A DNA stretch of 64,000 nt from Favolaschia claudopus (GCA_037176885.1 JAWWNJ010000089.1:496001-560000); one strand, 5' to 3'. Counted from the stretch's first letter, positions 1 through 12,572 are shown. Numbers and translations are program-made. The notes: generated by a model not told the origin, from the sequence alone.

Positions 1-610
1 GGAGTGTGGGGCTCGCAGATACAATAGCGGCGAATAGCCCATGGTGAATACTATTACTCTGGATGTTTCAGGAGAAGCGTAGATTTGGGGACGAGATCTA
101 GAGTAGACTTCGCCCACTTTCGAGAACGGAGACATTTTCAAAACTTCGTGCTGGATCGCGAGGCCGAGAGCACGAAGGTGTGCTTGACTTGGGAATAACG
201 AGGTGGCCTTGAAAACTATCTGTATCGGCGACTAGTTCGAGGAGATTCCGGCAGCGACGCGACGCGGCAAATTTTTATTCAAGAAGCAATTTACTCCGAG
301 GGCTCGAAGACGTTGGAGACAATGAGATAGGAAGGCCCGGCAAGGGATCTCTCAATGTTGTTTTGCGATCCCTGACTTTCAGCGAGCTGAAGAGCACCGA
401 CGAGAAATCGATGTGGTGGTCGGAATGGAAGGGGCAATGTCACGGTAACGCCGTGATGATGATTAGGTGACATCAAGTGACATGACCTCACACGGCAAGA
501 GTGTGACGACACGCGTTCGTGACTTTGATACGCGAAAACCGCTCCACGTTGACCTGCTTTCTCTCTCCCACTCCCACCACCTCACTTGCGCCTCACCACA
601 CCGTGTCACC
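1..610. other. Upstream region, no supported gene
   Basis: I see no convincing coding exon here. A 73-codon minus-strand frame at 291-512 has no recognisable motif. The stretch just before the first gene is C/T-rich with repeated cacc/ctcc words, which fits a basidiomycete promoter and 5' leader. An ACGCGT (MluI-box) hexamer lies near 510; whether it has a function is unknown. Confidence 0.4.
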
Positions 611-1678
611 ATGAACACCCCTGCCTCCCACTCTCGACGCGTTTCACAGGCTTCCGTTCCCCATCCTCTCACCTTCGAGCGCGAACACAAAGCCCAAGTC
701 CGCGCCGCAATGGAACGCGGACAATCCCAATACCTCGCGTACAAACCCTCCCCCGACAGCCCGTATACAACCCTCCCACCGCCCACCACCTCTGTCGTTC
801 AACTCCGCTTCCAACTCGCGCACCTCGACGGCGTCTACCGTGTCGTCCAACTCCCCCTTAATTACACCTTCGCGACGCTGTACAAGCTCATCTTGTTTAT
901 GTTTGGCTGGAACGGGATGCACGCGCATAAAGCGAGGGTCTACTCTTTTGTGGAGATGTATTCGCCGCGAGGGAAGAAGGCGGGGCAGATTAAGAACTAT
1001 GGGAGGGAGGTTTGTTTGGATGACGATGGGTTTTTCACGCAGACGCGGTTTGCCGAGTACGACGTCGTGCCGAACGGGCGGACCGAGTGGTCTCCGCTGC
1101 AGGATATGGACGATGCAGAGGAGAGGATCGACGACCAGGATTTACTGGTTTCGCAGGTCTGGAATCCTAATGTCGACGAAAATGCTAGTTGGGGTGGGTG
1201 CGCGAATTCAGAGATGGGGGTGATTTTTGAGTATGATTTTGGGGGTGAGTTTTGGTATCTCGTTCGCTTGACTTGGGTGCTAACGAATTGAAGCGGCGTG
1301 GACGGTGTACATCACTATGGACCGCGACGACGACTTCTTTGACACGAATAAACCAACCAATCTGCCAATCATGATAAAAGATAAATGCAAAGGCGCTGTA
1401 CGTCTCAAATTCTCGCCCTGTTCTGTTCGACCGCTTCTCTGACTTGATTTTATCTCAGCCTCCGATCGAAGACGACCCGGATGATCTCAGTGTGAGTGCC
1501 ACATTTAGCACGGAACTCTCTATTCTCTGACGCCAAACGAATCCAGGAACGCGCACCCTCACGCAAAACCCTCCCCACCAAATTCTTCGAACGCAATATC
1601 TTCGCTCGATACATGAATTTCGACGTCACCACATATGCGGGACAAAATGAACTCGAAGTACACGAAAAGGCCTCGTGA
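611..1678 (+). CDS. Plasmid pRiA4b Orf3-like domain protein
   Basis: Four-exon model: 611-1244, 1294-1397, 1459-1491 and 1547-1678, joined by short GT-AG introns that keep one frame to the TGA at 1676. The core, roughly residues 60-150, carries a pattern I associate with the pRiA4b Orf3-like family (IS1096 'TnpR'-like passenger domain): a VVQLRFQL strand, then LPLNYTFATLYKLI, then FGWNGMHAHK, followed by an acidic segment. The family is common in fungi but its biochemical role is unknown. I chose the ATG at 611 because it directly follows a pyrimidine/CACC-rich leader; the frame is open back to 467, so a longer N-terminus is possible. The stop could instead hide a further intron, since gtgagt overlaps it. 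The family call is from memory of the motif. Confidence 0.7.
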
Positions 1679-2069
1679 GTTCGATGTATGTGTTGTCTTT
1701 CTCCCCTGTTTTCTTGAGCCTTTGATATGAATGATGGAACTGAGCTTGATTAGGTTTTCGAAGGATTTGACCGCAATTGAATCAACGGTGATAATCGAAA
1801 TGAAACCCAGTTTACTACTCGACGTACCTAATACTCGAAATGAGCCTGAACTAATTCCTACAAAATTCTGTACTGTATATACATACCTCCTTGAAATCAA
1901 GATCATTCGCTGCATCTCGTCCTCAGCAACTAGGGTACATCCTTCTCGCTCCAAGACTCACTGGGGCCCTAGCATTCCCCTGTAGAAACACGCACTGCAA
2001 TCGTACTACAAATCCCGAAACTTTGACGCTCCCAACCGAAATCTCTATTCTACGTCTGGATTTGGAGCA
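1679..2069. other. Intergenic, tail-to-tail
   Basis: Sequence between the convergent pRiA4b-like gene (+) and MFS gene (-). I see no additional exon, repeat or RNA gene. Confidence 0.4.
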
Positions 2070-4214
2070 TCAGGGAATATAACATTGATTTTTGTCCTGC
2101 GACTCCGCGTCGGAGCTGAGGCGAGGGGGCAGCATCAGCGTGCAACGCAATGCGCCATAGCTGATGCACGCGAGGATGATGTATACTAGATACCCTCCCA
2201 CGATATTGTGTTTAACAGAGACTGCGAAGAGGGATGACGCGACTGACTGGAGGGGGAGAGGATTAGCCCGAGTATTAGAGTAGAAGTGATGGCAAACAAC
2301 TGTTCATGAACTTACCGGCGCAATTCCCCTGAAAACGGTCCCTACCATCTGCGACAGTCCAGTAACACTACCGAGACTCCTGCGATTTGGAGCAGAGTCC
2401 ATTATGAACAGCATTGTCGCAGCTAATTTTCATTGAACTTCGGGTAGGTCAGCAACTCTTGAAGAAGAAACGAGTCTCACCGAAACTGAAATACATCATA
2501 CACGATGAACTAAGCTGGCACACCAAAACCATGATCACAGCAGCATCTACATGACCCGCACGGCACGCGAGGATGCTTAAGAGTGGGTATGTAGCAAAAA
2601 CTCCGAAGTATGCAACGAAAGCGGATGTGAATATGCGGCGGGCGCCAAAGTAACGGATGAGGCGCCCGCCGAATAGGACTTGTATGATCGCGTTGTAAAT
2701 TCCGCATGAGCCCATTATGACTCCGATGTCGTGGGGTCTGCGGGGATGATAGATGTTGGATTCGTCCAGCACGAGGAGGTATTCGTACCTGAGTCCAAGC
2801 CCACCGAGAGATATGGGGGTGGAGTATACCTGCATCGCCTCAAAGAGACGGAAACAAGCTTTGAATTTAGCTAACCAGTGGAATCAAGGCATGGTATGCC
2901 ATATCGCAGAAACACAGACAGGCATGATTGAGCAGCGCAATACGCACTTTCGGCGTGAATAGTTCCGAGAACGAAGGGGTCACCTCTGCGTTGACCGTAT
3001 CGGAGTTTAGGTTATCTGAGGTTGGGTCGACGGACCCGCTGACCGCTGGAAGCAAAGGATCAGTTTCCGTCGGTGGTGATTCAAACTGCTCATTGTTGTG
3101 TTCCTTCAGGGAAGGTAGAGTCTACGATGAGGATCAGATATACGTTCTTTGATGCATAAAAGAATATTCGCCTCACGCAGGCCGACCACCGCAAAGCCGA
3201 ATCCTGCAAGGGCGACGCCCCCAGCAACTGCACAAGGTAGGAAATAAGGATGGAGGCGTAAAATCTTGATTCTCCCCAGTGTGTCAGGCCACTTGACAGC
3301 TGCATTCGCAAGGAATCCGCCCATAAATGGACTAACATAGAGTCTATCAAGACAAAGCCAGATTTTTCCCCAAGACGTACCTCGCAGTGGATCCAATGCT
3401 CCACATGAGTTGGAGGTATGAGAAAATTTCTGCGACATTCGTTGGGTCCGAGATCTACAGCACCAGCGTTAACTGTGCCCGATTTCCACGAGGGAATATT
3501 GGACTTACCTCGTTCATTACTGTCTTGGCAACACCTTCAATCCATGTCAAATCGAAAACTTCGCGCGAGTGATAATAATTAAATCTACCAAGATTCCCAT
3601 TGAAAGCCCCCTGCGCACAGCGGAACGCTGAATGAGCAGTGTGACCAATGAAATCGCATAGAGATTATTCATATTCATACCGAGTAGAACCCAAAAAGAT
3701 TTGGACAAACCGAAACCGATCATAGCGAGACCCACACCGAGCGGAGCCATGAGCAAAACAGGTCGTCTTCCGTAAATGTCAGAGAGCCTGCCGAATTGAT
3801 ATACAGTCAATGCCTCCGCAAAGAAAAACGAGGATTCCTGGGATTTTGTCATTGGTGGAAAGAATTAAAGCGATTTTTCGGATAACTCGGGTTACTTACC
3901 AATAATCCCGCATAGAATCCGACTTTGGTCTCATCTCCGCCTGTGATGCCTGTTTCGCGCACGAACTGCATGACGAAGGGATATATAACAAGGGCTGTAT
4001 GCGGAGAACAATCATCCCGTAGCCTGTAGAAAGAGGGAGGAAATGCCACCGAACCTGTCATTGGTTCCGCGAATTGAATGAAGACAAGGATAAAGAGCTG
4101 GAACCTTGGGACGGGCGTGCGCCTCAATTTGGCGTTGACGTTCATAGAAGATTCATTGAGGGTCTCAGGTCGTGATTGCGCCTCATTCTCTTCCTGGTGG
4201 AGTCGGATGGTCAT
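2070..4214 (-). CDS. MFS transporter (DHA1-like, multi-intron)
   Basis: A membrane exporter of the major facilitator superfamily, rebuilt from about ten exons read down from the ATG at 4214 to the TGA at 2070-2072. Visible landmarks in order: first helix around LFILVFIQFAEPM; the loop ITGGDETKVGFYAG; the family motif A variant GRLSDIYGRRPVLL; FRCAQGAFNGN; VAKTVMNE; WSIGSTASPFMGGFLAN; RLHPYFLPC; a charged central loop; a second half with GGRLIRYFGARR; and a C-terminal FIMDSAPNRRSLGSVTGLSQ. These match fungal 12-helix transporters often labelled zinc-induced-facilitator-like or peptide/drug MFS. All exons join in frame, so the gene looks functional. One join (near 3120-3175, between VVGLRE and TLPSL) needs a GC-AG intron instead of GT-AG. 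Substrate unknown. A truncated paralogue lies directly upstream. Confidence 0.8.
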
Positions 4215-4604
4215 GGCACGAAGAAAGAGAGGGTCGGACGGTTATGACTCGCCTCCGTACTTAAGTACTTCCTTTTGATTATGCCTTGCCCCGTCTCGGA
4301 TGCGAAGGGCTAGTCGCACCATCTCTTGATGAGTTTGACGCATGGCGTACATTACCGCCCGAAATCTGCAATGTGGCGAGCAAGGACAGAAAAAGATGGG
4401 CACGGGCTCCCCGCCATCCGTGAGATCCCCTCTAAGTTGCCAGAGATTCCACACAGCGTCGCAAACTTGCGTCGGAGGGGATGAAAAGGAGAGGCATCAC
4501 TCTCTATGACATAGCTTTAAGTATCTTGTTTGCCGCGAAGCTTCGGTCAAAGCTTCTATGAATTAAATCCATCAGTAACTGTCATTACTAGTTGAACTAG
4601 TTCA

Positions 4605-4910
4605 TCATCCCTTTGAGGAAGATTTTGCTGGTTGAATTCGACTGACGAAACACGGTCCCTACTACTTGCGAAAGCCCCGTAATGCTCCCAACACTTGCGC
4701 GGTTCGGTGCTGCGTCCATGATGAAGAGCATCGTCGCGGCTAGTTCTCAGTTCAATTGAGATGATATTCAGACGATGTCACCACTACGAGGAAATTGAAG
4801 CAAGACTCACAAAAGCTGAAATACATTATGCATGAGGAACTCAAGTGGCACACCAAAACCACGATACGTCCACCCGACCTGCGCGGCGCGCAAGAAAGCA
4901 AAGAATAAGT
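4605..4910 (-). pseudogene. Truncated tandem copy of the MFS gene 3' half
   Basis: The minus strand here repeats the C-terminal part of the neighbouring MFS gene, as seen by comparing 4650-4900 with 2330-2580. It keeps the CxxGxVD-like segment, the CIMYFSF helix and the exon encoding LFIMDAAPNRASVGSITGLSQ. The N-terminal two thirds and the last exon are missing, and the frame between the pieces is not continuous. This is best read as the relic of a tandem duplication followed by deletion. Confidence 0.65.
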
Positions 4911-5371
4911 TTCAAATTACTTACGACAGGGGTTTCTCTGAGAAACCGGGTTTCCCAGTGGATTGATCCAGAGAGATATGTTGAGTTCATGACGTAGATT
5001 TTCGAAAACCCAGAAGATCGGCTAGAGAAGGACGGGACATGGTGGTGGTTCGAGTTCAGGAGTGTCACGGCTGAGTCACGATCAGTGACTCGGTTATTCG
5101 GTTGCCTTGCCGATATTCATCCTTTGTCTCTGACCACCATCATCATGTCCTCATGCAGTAGGTCCCATTTTGAGTCTCACTTCGTCACAGCTACGCGCGA
5201 TACTTGCGTAGGCCCACCTTGAAAAAACCCCGGTTAACCAGTGGTTAGCGCTTGAGGCGCCCAAGATACATGAAACGCCGCGGTATTTTTTTTTCTGACT
5301 CAGGCTCTGTTGCGACGCCCTACCCCGGTTCCGAGATTAGAATCCGAATGACTCTGCCAACGGGTGCCGAC
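4911..5371. other. Upstream region of Ran
   Basis: No gene seen. The segment at 5060-5150 contains stretches resembling other leaders in the window, with a ctctgaccaccat word. A tRNA-like fragment, ggttaaccagtggttagcg, at about 5232 has no matching T-arm at the right distance and was not called. Confidence 0.35.
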
Positions 5372-5378
5372 TATAAAG
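5372..5378 (+). promoter_or_regulatory. TATA box of the Ran gene
   Basis: TATAAAG lies 61 bp before the Ran ATG at 5433, a usual spacing for a short fungal 5' leader. Core promoter by inference. Confidence 0.5.
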
Positions 5379-5432
5379 AGCGAAACGCTGCCCAGGATTC
5401 TTTCCCTTACAACCATCACCCAAAATATCAAA

Positions 5433-6456
5433 ATGTCTACCCCCGACGCTACGCCTGTATTCAAGCTCGTTCTTGGTGTGTTGTTTCGTCCTCCGTATAA
5501 CGACTACTAGCTAACGAATCGCATACCTCCCTTCCTCTCTTTCCTTTTTGCAGTTGGTGACGGAGGAACTGGAAAAACTACGTTTGTCAAGGTAAACTCT
5601 TCCTATCGTCACCCTAGAACATACCCTAACTCTGCTCCAGCGCCACTTGACAGGCGAGTTCGAGAAAAAATACGAGGGTACACCGCCTATCAGCCATTTA
5701 TCACCACCGCCATAAATCTCATTCGCCCACCCTCGACGTTGCTTCGGTTTTCCAGCCACTCTCGGCGTCGAGGTTCACCCCATCAGCTTCGCCACCAACT
5801 ACGGACAAATCCGCTTCGATGTCTGGGACACCGCCGGCCAAGAGAAATTCGGCGGGCTGCGCGATGGGTATTACATCCAGAGCCACTGTGCAATAATCAT
5901 GTTCGATGTTACGTCGAGGATCACGTATCAGAATGTGCCGAATTGGTATCGCGATATCGAGCGCGTATGCGAGAAGATTCCGGTCGTGCTTTGTGGGAAT
6001 AAGGTGGACATCAAGGTCTGTGATTCTGTTCTGCTCTTTGTCTACTTCGAAATCATCCCATGCAATCTCTCAACAGGAACGGAAAGTCAAACCCAGCGGG
6101 GTCACCTTCCACCGCAAGAAAAATATCCAGTACTACGAAATCTCTGCCAAGTCGAACTTCAACTTCGAGAAACCGTTCCTCTATCTCGCGCGCAAGCTTG
6201 CTGGGTCAGTGTTTCAGTTGCGAACCGTCTTAACTCCCGTCGAACGATGCCCCAGGAAATCCGACCTCATGTTCGTCGCTGAATGCGACCTTGCCCCGGC
6301 TGAAGTCCACCTCGACGCCGAGACGCTGGAGCGTTATGAACGCGAGTTGACACAGGTTCGTTGAGTTAATTCCCTTTTTATTACATACTTACTCATCTCA
6401 ACTGTATACAGGCTGCGATGCTTCCCATGCCCGATGACGAAGATGAGGATCTTTAA
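5433..6456 (+). CDS. GSP1: Ran GTPase (nuclear transport)
   Basis: Small GTPase that drives nuclear import and export and spindle assembly. Seven exons: 5433-5475, 5554-5591, 5641-5677, 5756-6015, 6077-6204, 6256-6355 and 6412-6456, giving 216 residues, the expected Ran length. All diagnostic motifs are present: P-loop GDGGTGKT (around residues 17-24), switch I region ending EATLGVEVH, switch [18 protein letters not shown], base-recognition NKVD, ISAKSN, and the acidic Ran tail ending DEDEDL. Ran lacks C-terminal lipid-modification cysteines, and none are seen here. Family assignment is essentially certain; exon boundaries are consistent in phase throughout. Expected to be a single-copy housekeeping gene and a good anchor for synteny. 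Confidence 0.96.
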
Positions 6457-9156
6457 ATAATCCTCGACCTCTGTTCAGTAGCGGTTCAACGGGTTTAACT
6501 CGGACCAGCGCGAGTTTTTCTTTTCTTTGCTTCTCGATTCAACTCGAGCTCTTTTGTCTCCTCCCCATCCATCTCCTCCCGTTTCCCGCGAGTCCCCACA
6601 GCCCTGCGAATGGAACAACATTTCGTGTGTTTGTTGCATTCGCAGGTTCGGGGATTCTTCCTTCCCTCACAGCGCTAGTACTTTGCTTTCGAATCCTTGT
6701 ATCTTGGAATTGAATTTATGCGCTTTGATTGATATAATGCCTAACGAACTCGTTCAGGCGCAGAGCTGGCGAGGTAAAATTCTTATTCTAATTGTGACCA
6801 CCACCATCGAAAACTCGACCTCATCGAACGGCCTCAAACCCGACAAAACCCTCGAGGACGTGTCCTTAGATGCATTTACATGTGCACTAGAGTACCCCAC
6901 TCCCCCTCCGAGCGTCGATTTGAGCGCGCCGTGTCGCATGACTGTCTTGTCAATCCTTCTCGCAGCCTGTATCAGCCACCTGTTTCAATGATGATTGACT
7001 GCATGCTCTTCCTGTATGCACTTCTGGTCCCTTCATGCTGCTCTGCGTGCTGCATGGCGGCCTGGCGATGCTCGAAGTCGACTTCAATGAGACACGTCAT
7101 CCAATATGGAGCCGCCGCATCCAGCTCATCTTTCGTCCGCGCTACCTTATTTGGATGCCTTTGAAACGTCTGGTGTGTTTCTGCGGCCCTTTGAGACTCG
7201 CGACTCCAATGCTGCGTCTGTGTGTCTCCTGCTCGCCGCCGACACCGTTCCCCTGCCTGCATGCATCAATCTGCTGAGTCAGGATCATTACGTGGAACTA
7301 TATAACTTCCGAAAGGAGAAACTAAGTACAAGAAACTGAACCGCGATATGTCCCACCCAATAACATGCAACCCGAGCACTCTTCTCCTGAGGCTGCTTCC
7401 CGGTTCTCTTTACTTCGGACACCACAGCTACCTTGTTCAGTGATAGCGGACTCTCATTCGCTGCGTGGATGCTTGTGCCTGAATTCCCGAGTACATTCTC
7501 TTGGGCTAGAGCCGCTTCTTCCGTTTCTCCTCGACGATGTAATTACATCCGAGCTTCAAATACCGCAGCGCTGCATTCTCTTTGACACCATGCTTCATCA
7601 ACTCACTCGTTGAACGGTATTCACAGCACACAGATTTATTCGGTGTCTATGTGATAACGAGGTGTTCTATTGAGCATCACTGCTAAGCATTTTACATTCA
7701 CCTGCACTCTGCATCATAGGTACGATCGACAGTTAATGTAAAATCAATCAATGCGGTGTCGAAGATTACCCCACAATACGTTGCTCACAGGAGACATCCG
7801 TCAATGAATTTGTTCATTCAAAAGCAAGTACAATGCAGCAAAGTGGATGCATACCGCGAATTATTTTGACCGGTTGAAAGACTTCGAAATTTTTCCCGCA
7901 TGAGATGTGAGAACTCTGGATCCACAAACTCATGATGCGGAATTTATACTAAGTCAAATTTTCCGGCTTGACGATTTCTCGCGCATGCTCACAGGCTGTT
8001 TCACGGAGACTGAATCATTACTCAGGATCAGTGGATTTATGCACTCAAACTGCTTGCAAATGCGCCTCAGTACTGATTGGGACGTGACACCTGGGAGCTT
8101 CCCTCGTTCTGTTCCACCGAGATCTGAGAGCTTGCGGCAGACTACCATCCTCTCTTCCCACCATGAATTCGACCGAGGTGACTCTCTAATGGCTTCTGGA
8201 AACTCCGGGAAATATGTGGTAGAATTGCAAAAATCGACAATTCAGACAGACTTTGTTCAAGTTGCAACTACATTCAAGGAGTCTTGCTTCAAGGATGAAT
8301 CCCGCTTGATCAATTATCTCGACTTCGACCTATTTCTCAACTTTCGGTTCCGTTATGCAGTGTTTCTGCATGCTCCCGGCCCGTTATGATTCAAGGTCTC
8401 GGTCGTCGCTGATCAAAGATAAGTGCGGTATATTGTTCATGCTATCGACGTTTTTAAACCCAGCACTTAATCCAAGTGCCCTGCAATTCTTTTTGTCGCC
8501 TTAGTATGCATCCCTTGACAAGTTACAAGTAAATTCATTGCAACGGTACATAGTCATCTCTGGAGATCTACTGAGCATTGGTCTTAGGGTTCAAAATCTT
8601 TCCGCTCTTTTTCGTCAAGTGGGTTCTACCGCTGGGCACGGGGAGACTCGTGGGATCGGCGTCATGGGGCCTGTGAGGCGGAGGAGGGTCCGGGGGCGAA
8701 GGTGTAACTTGAGTACTTGCTTTGTACGCTGGGACAACCCTCGGAAACCGGCGTTCGTTATTCGGACCGTGCCGTGTAATACTACCTACCTACACCGGCA
8801 ACGGTCGGCCATGTGCCGGTCAGGTGGCCGCGGCACCTCCAACACATAACCGGATCAGCCGTTAGCTAGGTGACGGAAAGCTGGTTTCCACCTGACGTCT
8901 CAAATGGGTCCAGCGTGTCGCCAGTCGGGCTGGCGGCCAGCTGGCGAGTCAGGCAGAGTCCATGTACTGCTCTATCTGTACAGCATCCTCGTCTTCAGGT
9001 TCTGGATTCACAAAAAGATTGCGACAAAAACAAAAATATCATAATGAGCAAATAATATTCATTTCACAAGGACAAGTATAGAAGGACAGGGATATGTATT
9101 AACAAATGCATACCAGACTACCAGAGGACGACCCTCAACACCGCTCTCCGACCTGC
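6457..9156. other. Gene-poor region downstream of Ran
   Basis: Several frames of 60-160 codons are open (for example 6527-6991 and 7907-8389, both +), but none shows a domain, a plausible splice structure or protein-like composition that I recognise. The 3' UTR of Ran probably covers the first few hundred bases. A GC-rich stretch at about 8620-8960 contains repeated ACCTACC and CCGG words. Confidence 0.35.
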
Positions 9157-9450
9157 TCATGCCTTGAGGAACCTGAAAAAGGACTTGACACGTCTTGCCG
9201 AGGGGTGCGAATTGAAGACTTGAGAAGCAACGTGAGAAGAGGACGGGCTTGAAGAGGAGCTTGTGGGGGGATTTTGAAGAAGGATTTTGAAGGAGACTTG
9301 AATGACAGAAGTTAACTTGAGGGATGAGACGACTTGAGGCTTGAGGAGATTCGGCACTTGAGCAGAGTCACTGTAGAGTCGGTTGAAGCGTTGAGGGGAT
9401 TGAGGTGTTGAAGATATTGAGTCGCTTGAACCTTGACCGTTCTAAGGAAG
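9157..9450. repeat. Imperfect TTGA(A/G)-rich low-complexity tract
   Basis: The words ttgaag, ttgagg and cttgaa recur roughly every 8-15 bases through this segment, giving a degenerate repeat. On the minus strand it reads as a Ser-rich frame, which I consider a by-product of the repeat rather than a gene. Confidence 0.45.
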
Positions 9451-10909
9451 AAATGGGCGAGGATGGCGGCGGAGCAGGGCGGGGGGAAAGAGGAAGATGG
9501 TGGGAGAAAGCAAGAGGTGTTCGTCACACCAGTAACACTTGACAACGAACATGATGATGGTGATCTAATGATCGGACATTGACACGTGTTGATTGATTGC
9601 GTGTTCCAGGCAGAGTGTGGGAGCGGGGACTTGTTGTTTTTTCTGTTTTCCATTCGCGCTCAGTCTCCATCGACGACTTTACCTACTTTTGAAGTTTGTT
9701 GAGTTACAAGGTTCTCGAAATCCAAAGCCTTGGAAGTGAATGCTAAGATTTGTTCTGGACTCGGCCTAAATCCCTCTTTTATATGCAATTAGGTGCGGGT
9801 AACAATTAGCTAGAGAGAGGTGTGGGGGTTGTCTCGTATTCAGCTGTAGGCAAGCTGCAAATGACCTTGTAGCTAGCTGAGCATCCCAGGTGGTAGCCAG
9901 ATGATTGGCATCCGAACATCAGCTGGGCCGGCAGCTCACGGCGATCCGTCCAAATCAGGTAGCGGCAACGTGCCGGTACTTTGGCGGTGGTACCTACCTA
10001 AGAAATCTGAAAGAGAGCATGGGTGATCGGGCGAGTTTCGCCGAATCAGGTTCATCGGCCGACGAAACTCCTCTTTCGCTCTGACCACCACCTCACAATC
10101 GTTCTGCGTTCCTGAAATGAGCGGACGAAGAGGAAAATGCTATCGGTCGCTGGATATACGGTCAATCGTCCATCCACACACTCAGTCTCAGCTCCGGATC
10201 CAACCAATTCCACCTCTTGGCGCCGACACGTACAATATCCTCTTCGACGGTGCGGCGTTTGCAGCACGATATCCGGAGCATCTGCCTGTGGTTTGAAGCA
10301 AGGTCATCTCCGTTGAAAGCCTTTGCGAGGTATTTGAGGATGTGACCTCTCACAAATTCGGATGCGGCGACTCGTCCATTTTTTTTGTTGCTCGAACGGT
10401 ATCTTATTAGGTAATTTGGTACGCGGACGTTGAGGAAAAGCGTCGTTTGGGATGAGATACCTATCTCTTGACGCGTAGGACCTGGGCTATGGGGAGATGA
10501 TATTTACGGGTGAGTGAATCAATGAGGCTTGGAGGGAAAAGAAAAAATTAAAATCCGGGATGTGTTATAGGAATTCGGGCAAAATTCGCCCTTAGGACAT
10601 GTGGTAGCGAATTGGCGTTGAAAAAGCCTCCGCTTTGTCTAGTATGTGATTTAGTTGGTTAGGTTGGTGAGATGAGTCACCGGAGCGCCAGCGCTGATTT
10701 CATTCTCAGACTCAACTGAATGACCCCGTTGTCTCCAGCGTCTTGCGACAGTGCTGCTCAGCAAAATCACTCACACGATTGACGGTGTCCGTCGTTCATT
10801 GTCCTCTTCATAGCTCGGACATAGCCGAACGCTCTGACCATCGCCCTCTCGGCTAGCCGTCTTCCAAAGCGTTCATTATCGGGCATTTCCATTTCGGGTC
10901 TTTGAGCGG
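9451..10909. other. Gene-poor region before the acidic-protein gene
   Basis: On the minus strand there is a TATAAAAG at about 9775-9785, followed by a 48-codon frame that starts near 9672. A GC-rich block at 9890-10000 shares short words with 8780-8960. I looked for a solo LTR or small element here and could not define ends or a target duplication. No supported gene. Confidence 0.3.
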
Positions 10910-10933
10910 TTGCCGATGGACATCGTCCTACCG

Positions 10934-10942
10934 TATATAAAG
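10934..10942 (+). promoter_or_regulatory. TATA box of the acidic-protein gene
   Basis: TATATAAAG sits 98 bp before the chosen ATG at 11032. It also argues that the longer open frame starting at 10910 is not translated from its upstream ATG. Confidence 0.5.
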
Positions 10943-11031
10943 GACGCTCGTAGCGGTGAGCTTCCCACTGCCCACCTCGCATGCGTTCTCTCGTCCTCCG
11001 CCTCTCGACTCTCGAATCCACCCACATCCGT

Positions 11032-12572
11032 CATGTCCAACTCATACTCTGTCAGCCCACTTGTGCCACCCAAAACCATTCCATCTCTGCGATACGCCCA
11101 TGCCACTCGATACGATCCCTCATTACCTATGACTCCCGAAGCAGCCGTGCTGCTTCGTATTCTCTGCCCTCGGATGATTTCACCCCCTGCCCCCGCTATG
11201 GCGCAGTCTTGGGGAGCAATTCCCAATGCGAACTTGGCTTGGTTCTTCTACGATGATGAAGAGGAGACAGAGGCGCTGTTGCGCTCTGCCTGTAAACCCA
11301 CGCCCGAGACTGCTTTTGATCCGGTGATTGTGGAGGACGCGGATGAGGAGGAGGAAGGGAAGTCTGTGGCAATGGACGCTGCGGGGTTTAATCGGTTTGG
11401 TGTCTTCCCAATCGTGGAGGACGAGGACGATGAGGACCAGAAGCCGGTGACGGTCGCGTCGGACGTCATGCAACCCCAGTCCTTCGTGTCGCCGCCTTTC
11501 ACTGTGGATGTAGAGCCACGCGATTCGTCGCAGAAGTCTCAGTCGGTGGCATCTCCCGCACCGACGCTCGACGGGTTTCGCTTCAATCCGTTCGCTGACG
11601 AAGACGAACAAGTCAACGTCCAGGACGTGCCGGCGCCGTTCACGAACTCGGCCTCGTGTGCTTCCTCCGAGCTCTCTTCGCATTCGCCTGGTGCCTCCTT
11701 GACGTCCGAGTCTGCAGAGTCGCCGCAGACCTCGCTCACATCCATCTCCGCATCCGACTTCCCCACCTTCTTCTCTCCCCTTTGCGAGGCTCCCGCAGAT
11801 CCTTTCGAAGAGGGCTACCTCTCTTGGCTGAAGAGAATTCAAACCAACCCGAACATTCTCTCCATTGTTCCCCGCATGATCGCCATGGGCAGCAGCTCCC
11901 CGTCCAATGCGTACATCATGGCCCGTATCGCCGCACGTCTCGCCTCCGACGACTATTACTCTTTCGCTGCGCAGCTGGGCTGGGAGACTGTTCGGCGATT
12001 CATGGCGTATTGGCAGGTGCGTTATCTCGCTCTCTATTCCCTGCCACTCCCTCAAATACCTACTGAGTCCACTTCTGCAGCCTGACGGTAAATGGCTACT
12101 CGAGTGCGTCCCATGCCTCCAATCTTCCTCATCCTCCTCCCCCGGCGCCGCCCTCGCCATCTTTGTCGCATATCTCCTACAATTCCACATCATTACTCCG
12201 ATGGACGCACACAATTGCCTCTCGCACATCCTCTCTCTTCCGCACCATTCTCACTCGCCCTGTGCCTCCGTCATTCTCACGACCGTGCGCGCTCTGGTTG
12301 AACATTCGGCCCAAGCCCTCGTCGATTGGCTTGACGGTGAGGAGCTCACGCTGCTGTTGTTCAGTAAGGTTGGGGAGTGGGCGAGCGAAACCTTTGACGC
12401 GCATCTATGGGCTGCCGACGAAAGGTGTGCGGGGTTGATCAAGGTAAATTGGGCTTGTTCTACTCAGACGTTTGAGTTGATTCGCTGATTGATCATTCAG
12501 GATATTCAACTCGATCTGTATGAAAAACTGTTGCTCATATGGAACGATCAGCCTGGAACTGGGATCGCGTGA
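11032..12572 (+). CDS. Hypothetical acidic, Ser-rich protein
   Basis: Three-exon model: 11032-12016, 12081-12443 and 12501-12572, about 473 residues, with phase-consistent GT-AG introns. I do not recognise a domain. Residues about 75-150 are strongly acidic (runs of D/E such as DADEEEE and EDEDDED); residues 150-250 are Ser/Thr/Pro-rich and likely disordered; from about residue 255 the protein becomes helical and leucine-rich (YLSWLKRIQTNP, IAARLASDDYYSFAAQLGWE, then the second exon), which could be a HEAT-like or all-alpha domain. No signal peptide or membrane helix. The start was chosen by the TATA box at 10934 and the CCGTC leader. Function unknown; probably fungal-specific. Confidence 0.6.

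Noticed and set aside
5232..5350. tRNA-like start (agtggttagcgc) before Ran
   Set aside because: No T-arm with GTTCRA at a workable distance and no acceptor pairing.
7907..8389. 160-codon plus-strand frame
   Set aside because: No motif, no splice context, unconvincing composition; one of several chance frames in this gene-poor stretch.
8780..10000. Possible solo LTR or small transposon (shared tacctaccta words, minus-strand TATAAAAG, short frame)
   Set aside because: No matching ends, no target duplication, and the shared words are short and repetitive.
11180..12229. 349-codon minus frame opposite the acidic-protein gene
   Set aside because: Antisense shadow of the D/E- and S-rich plus-strand exon; high Arg content and no motif.
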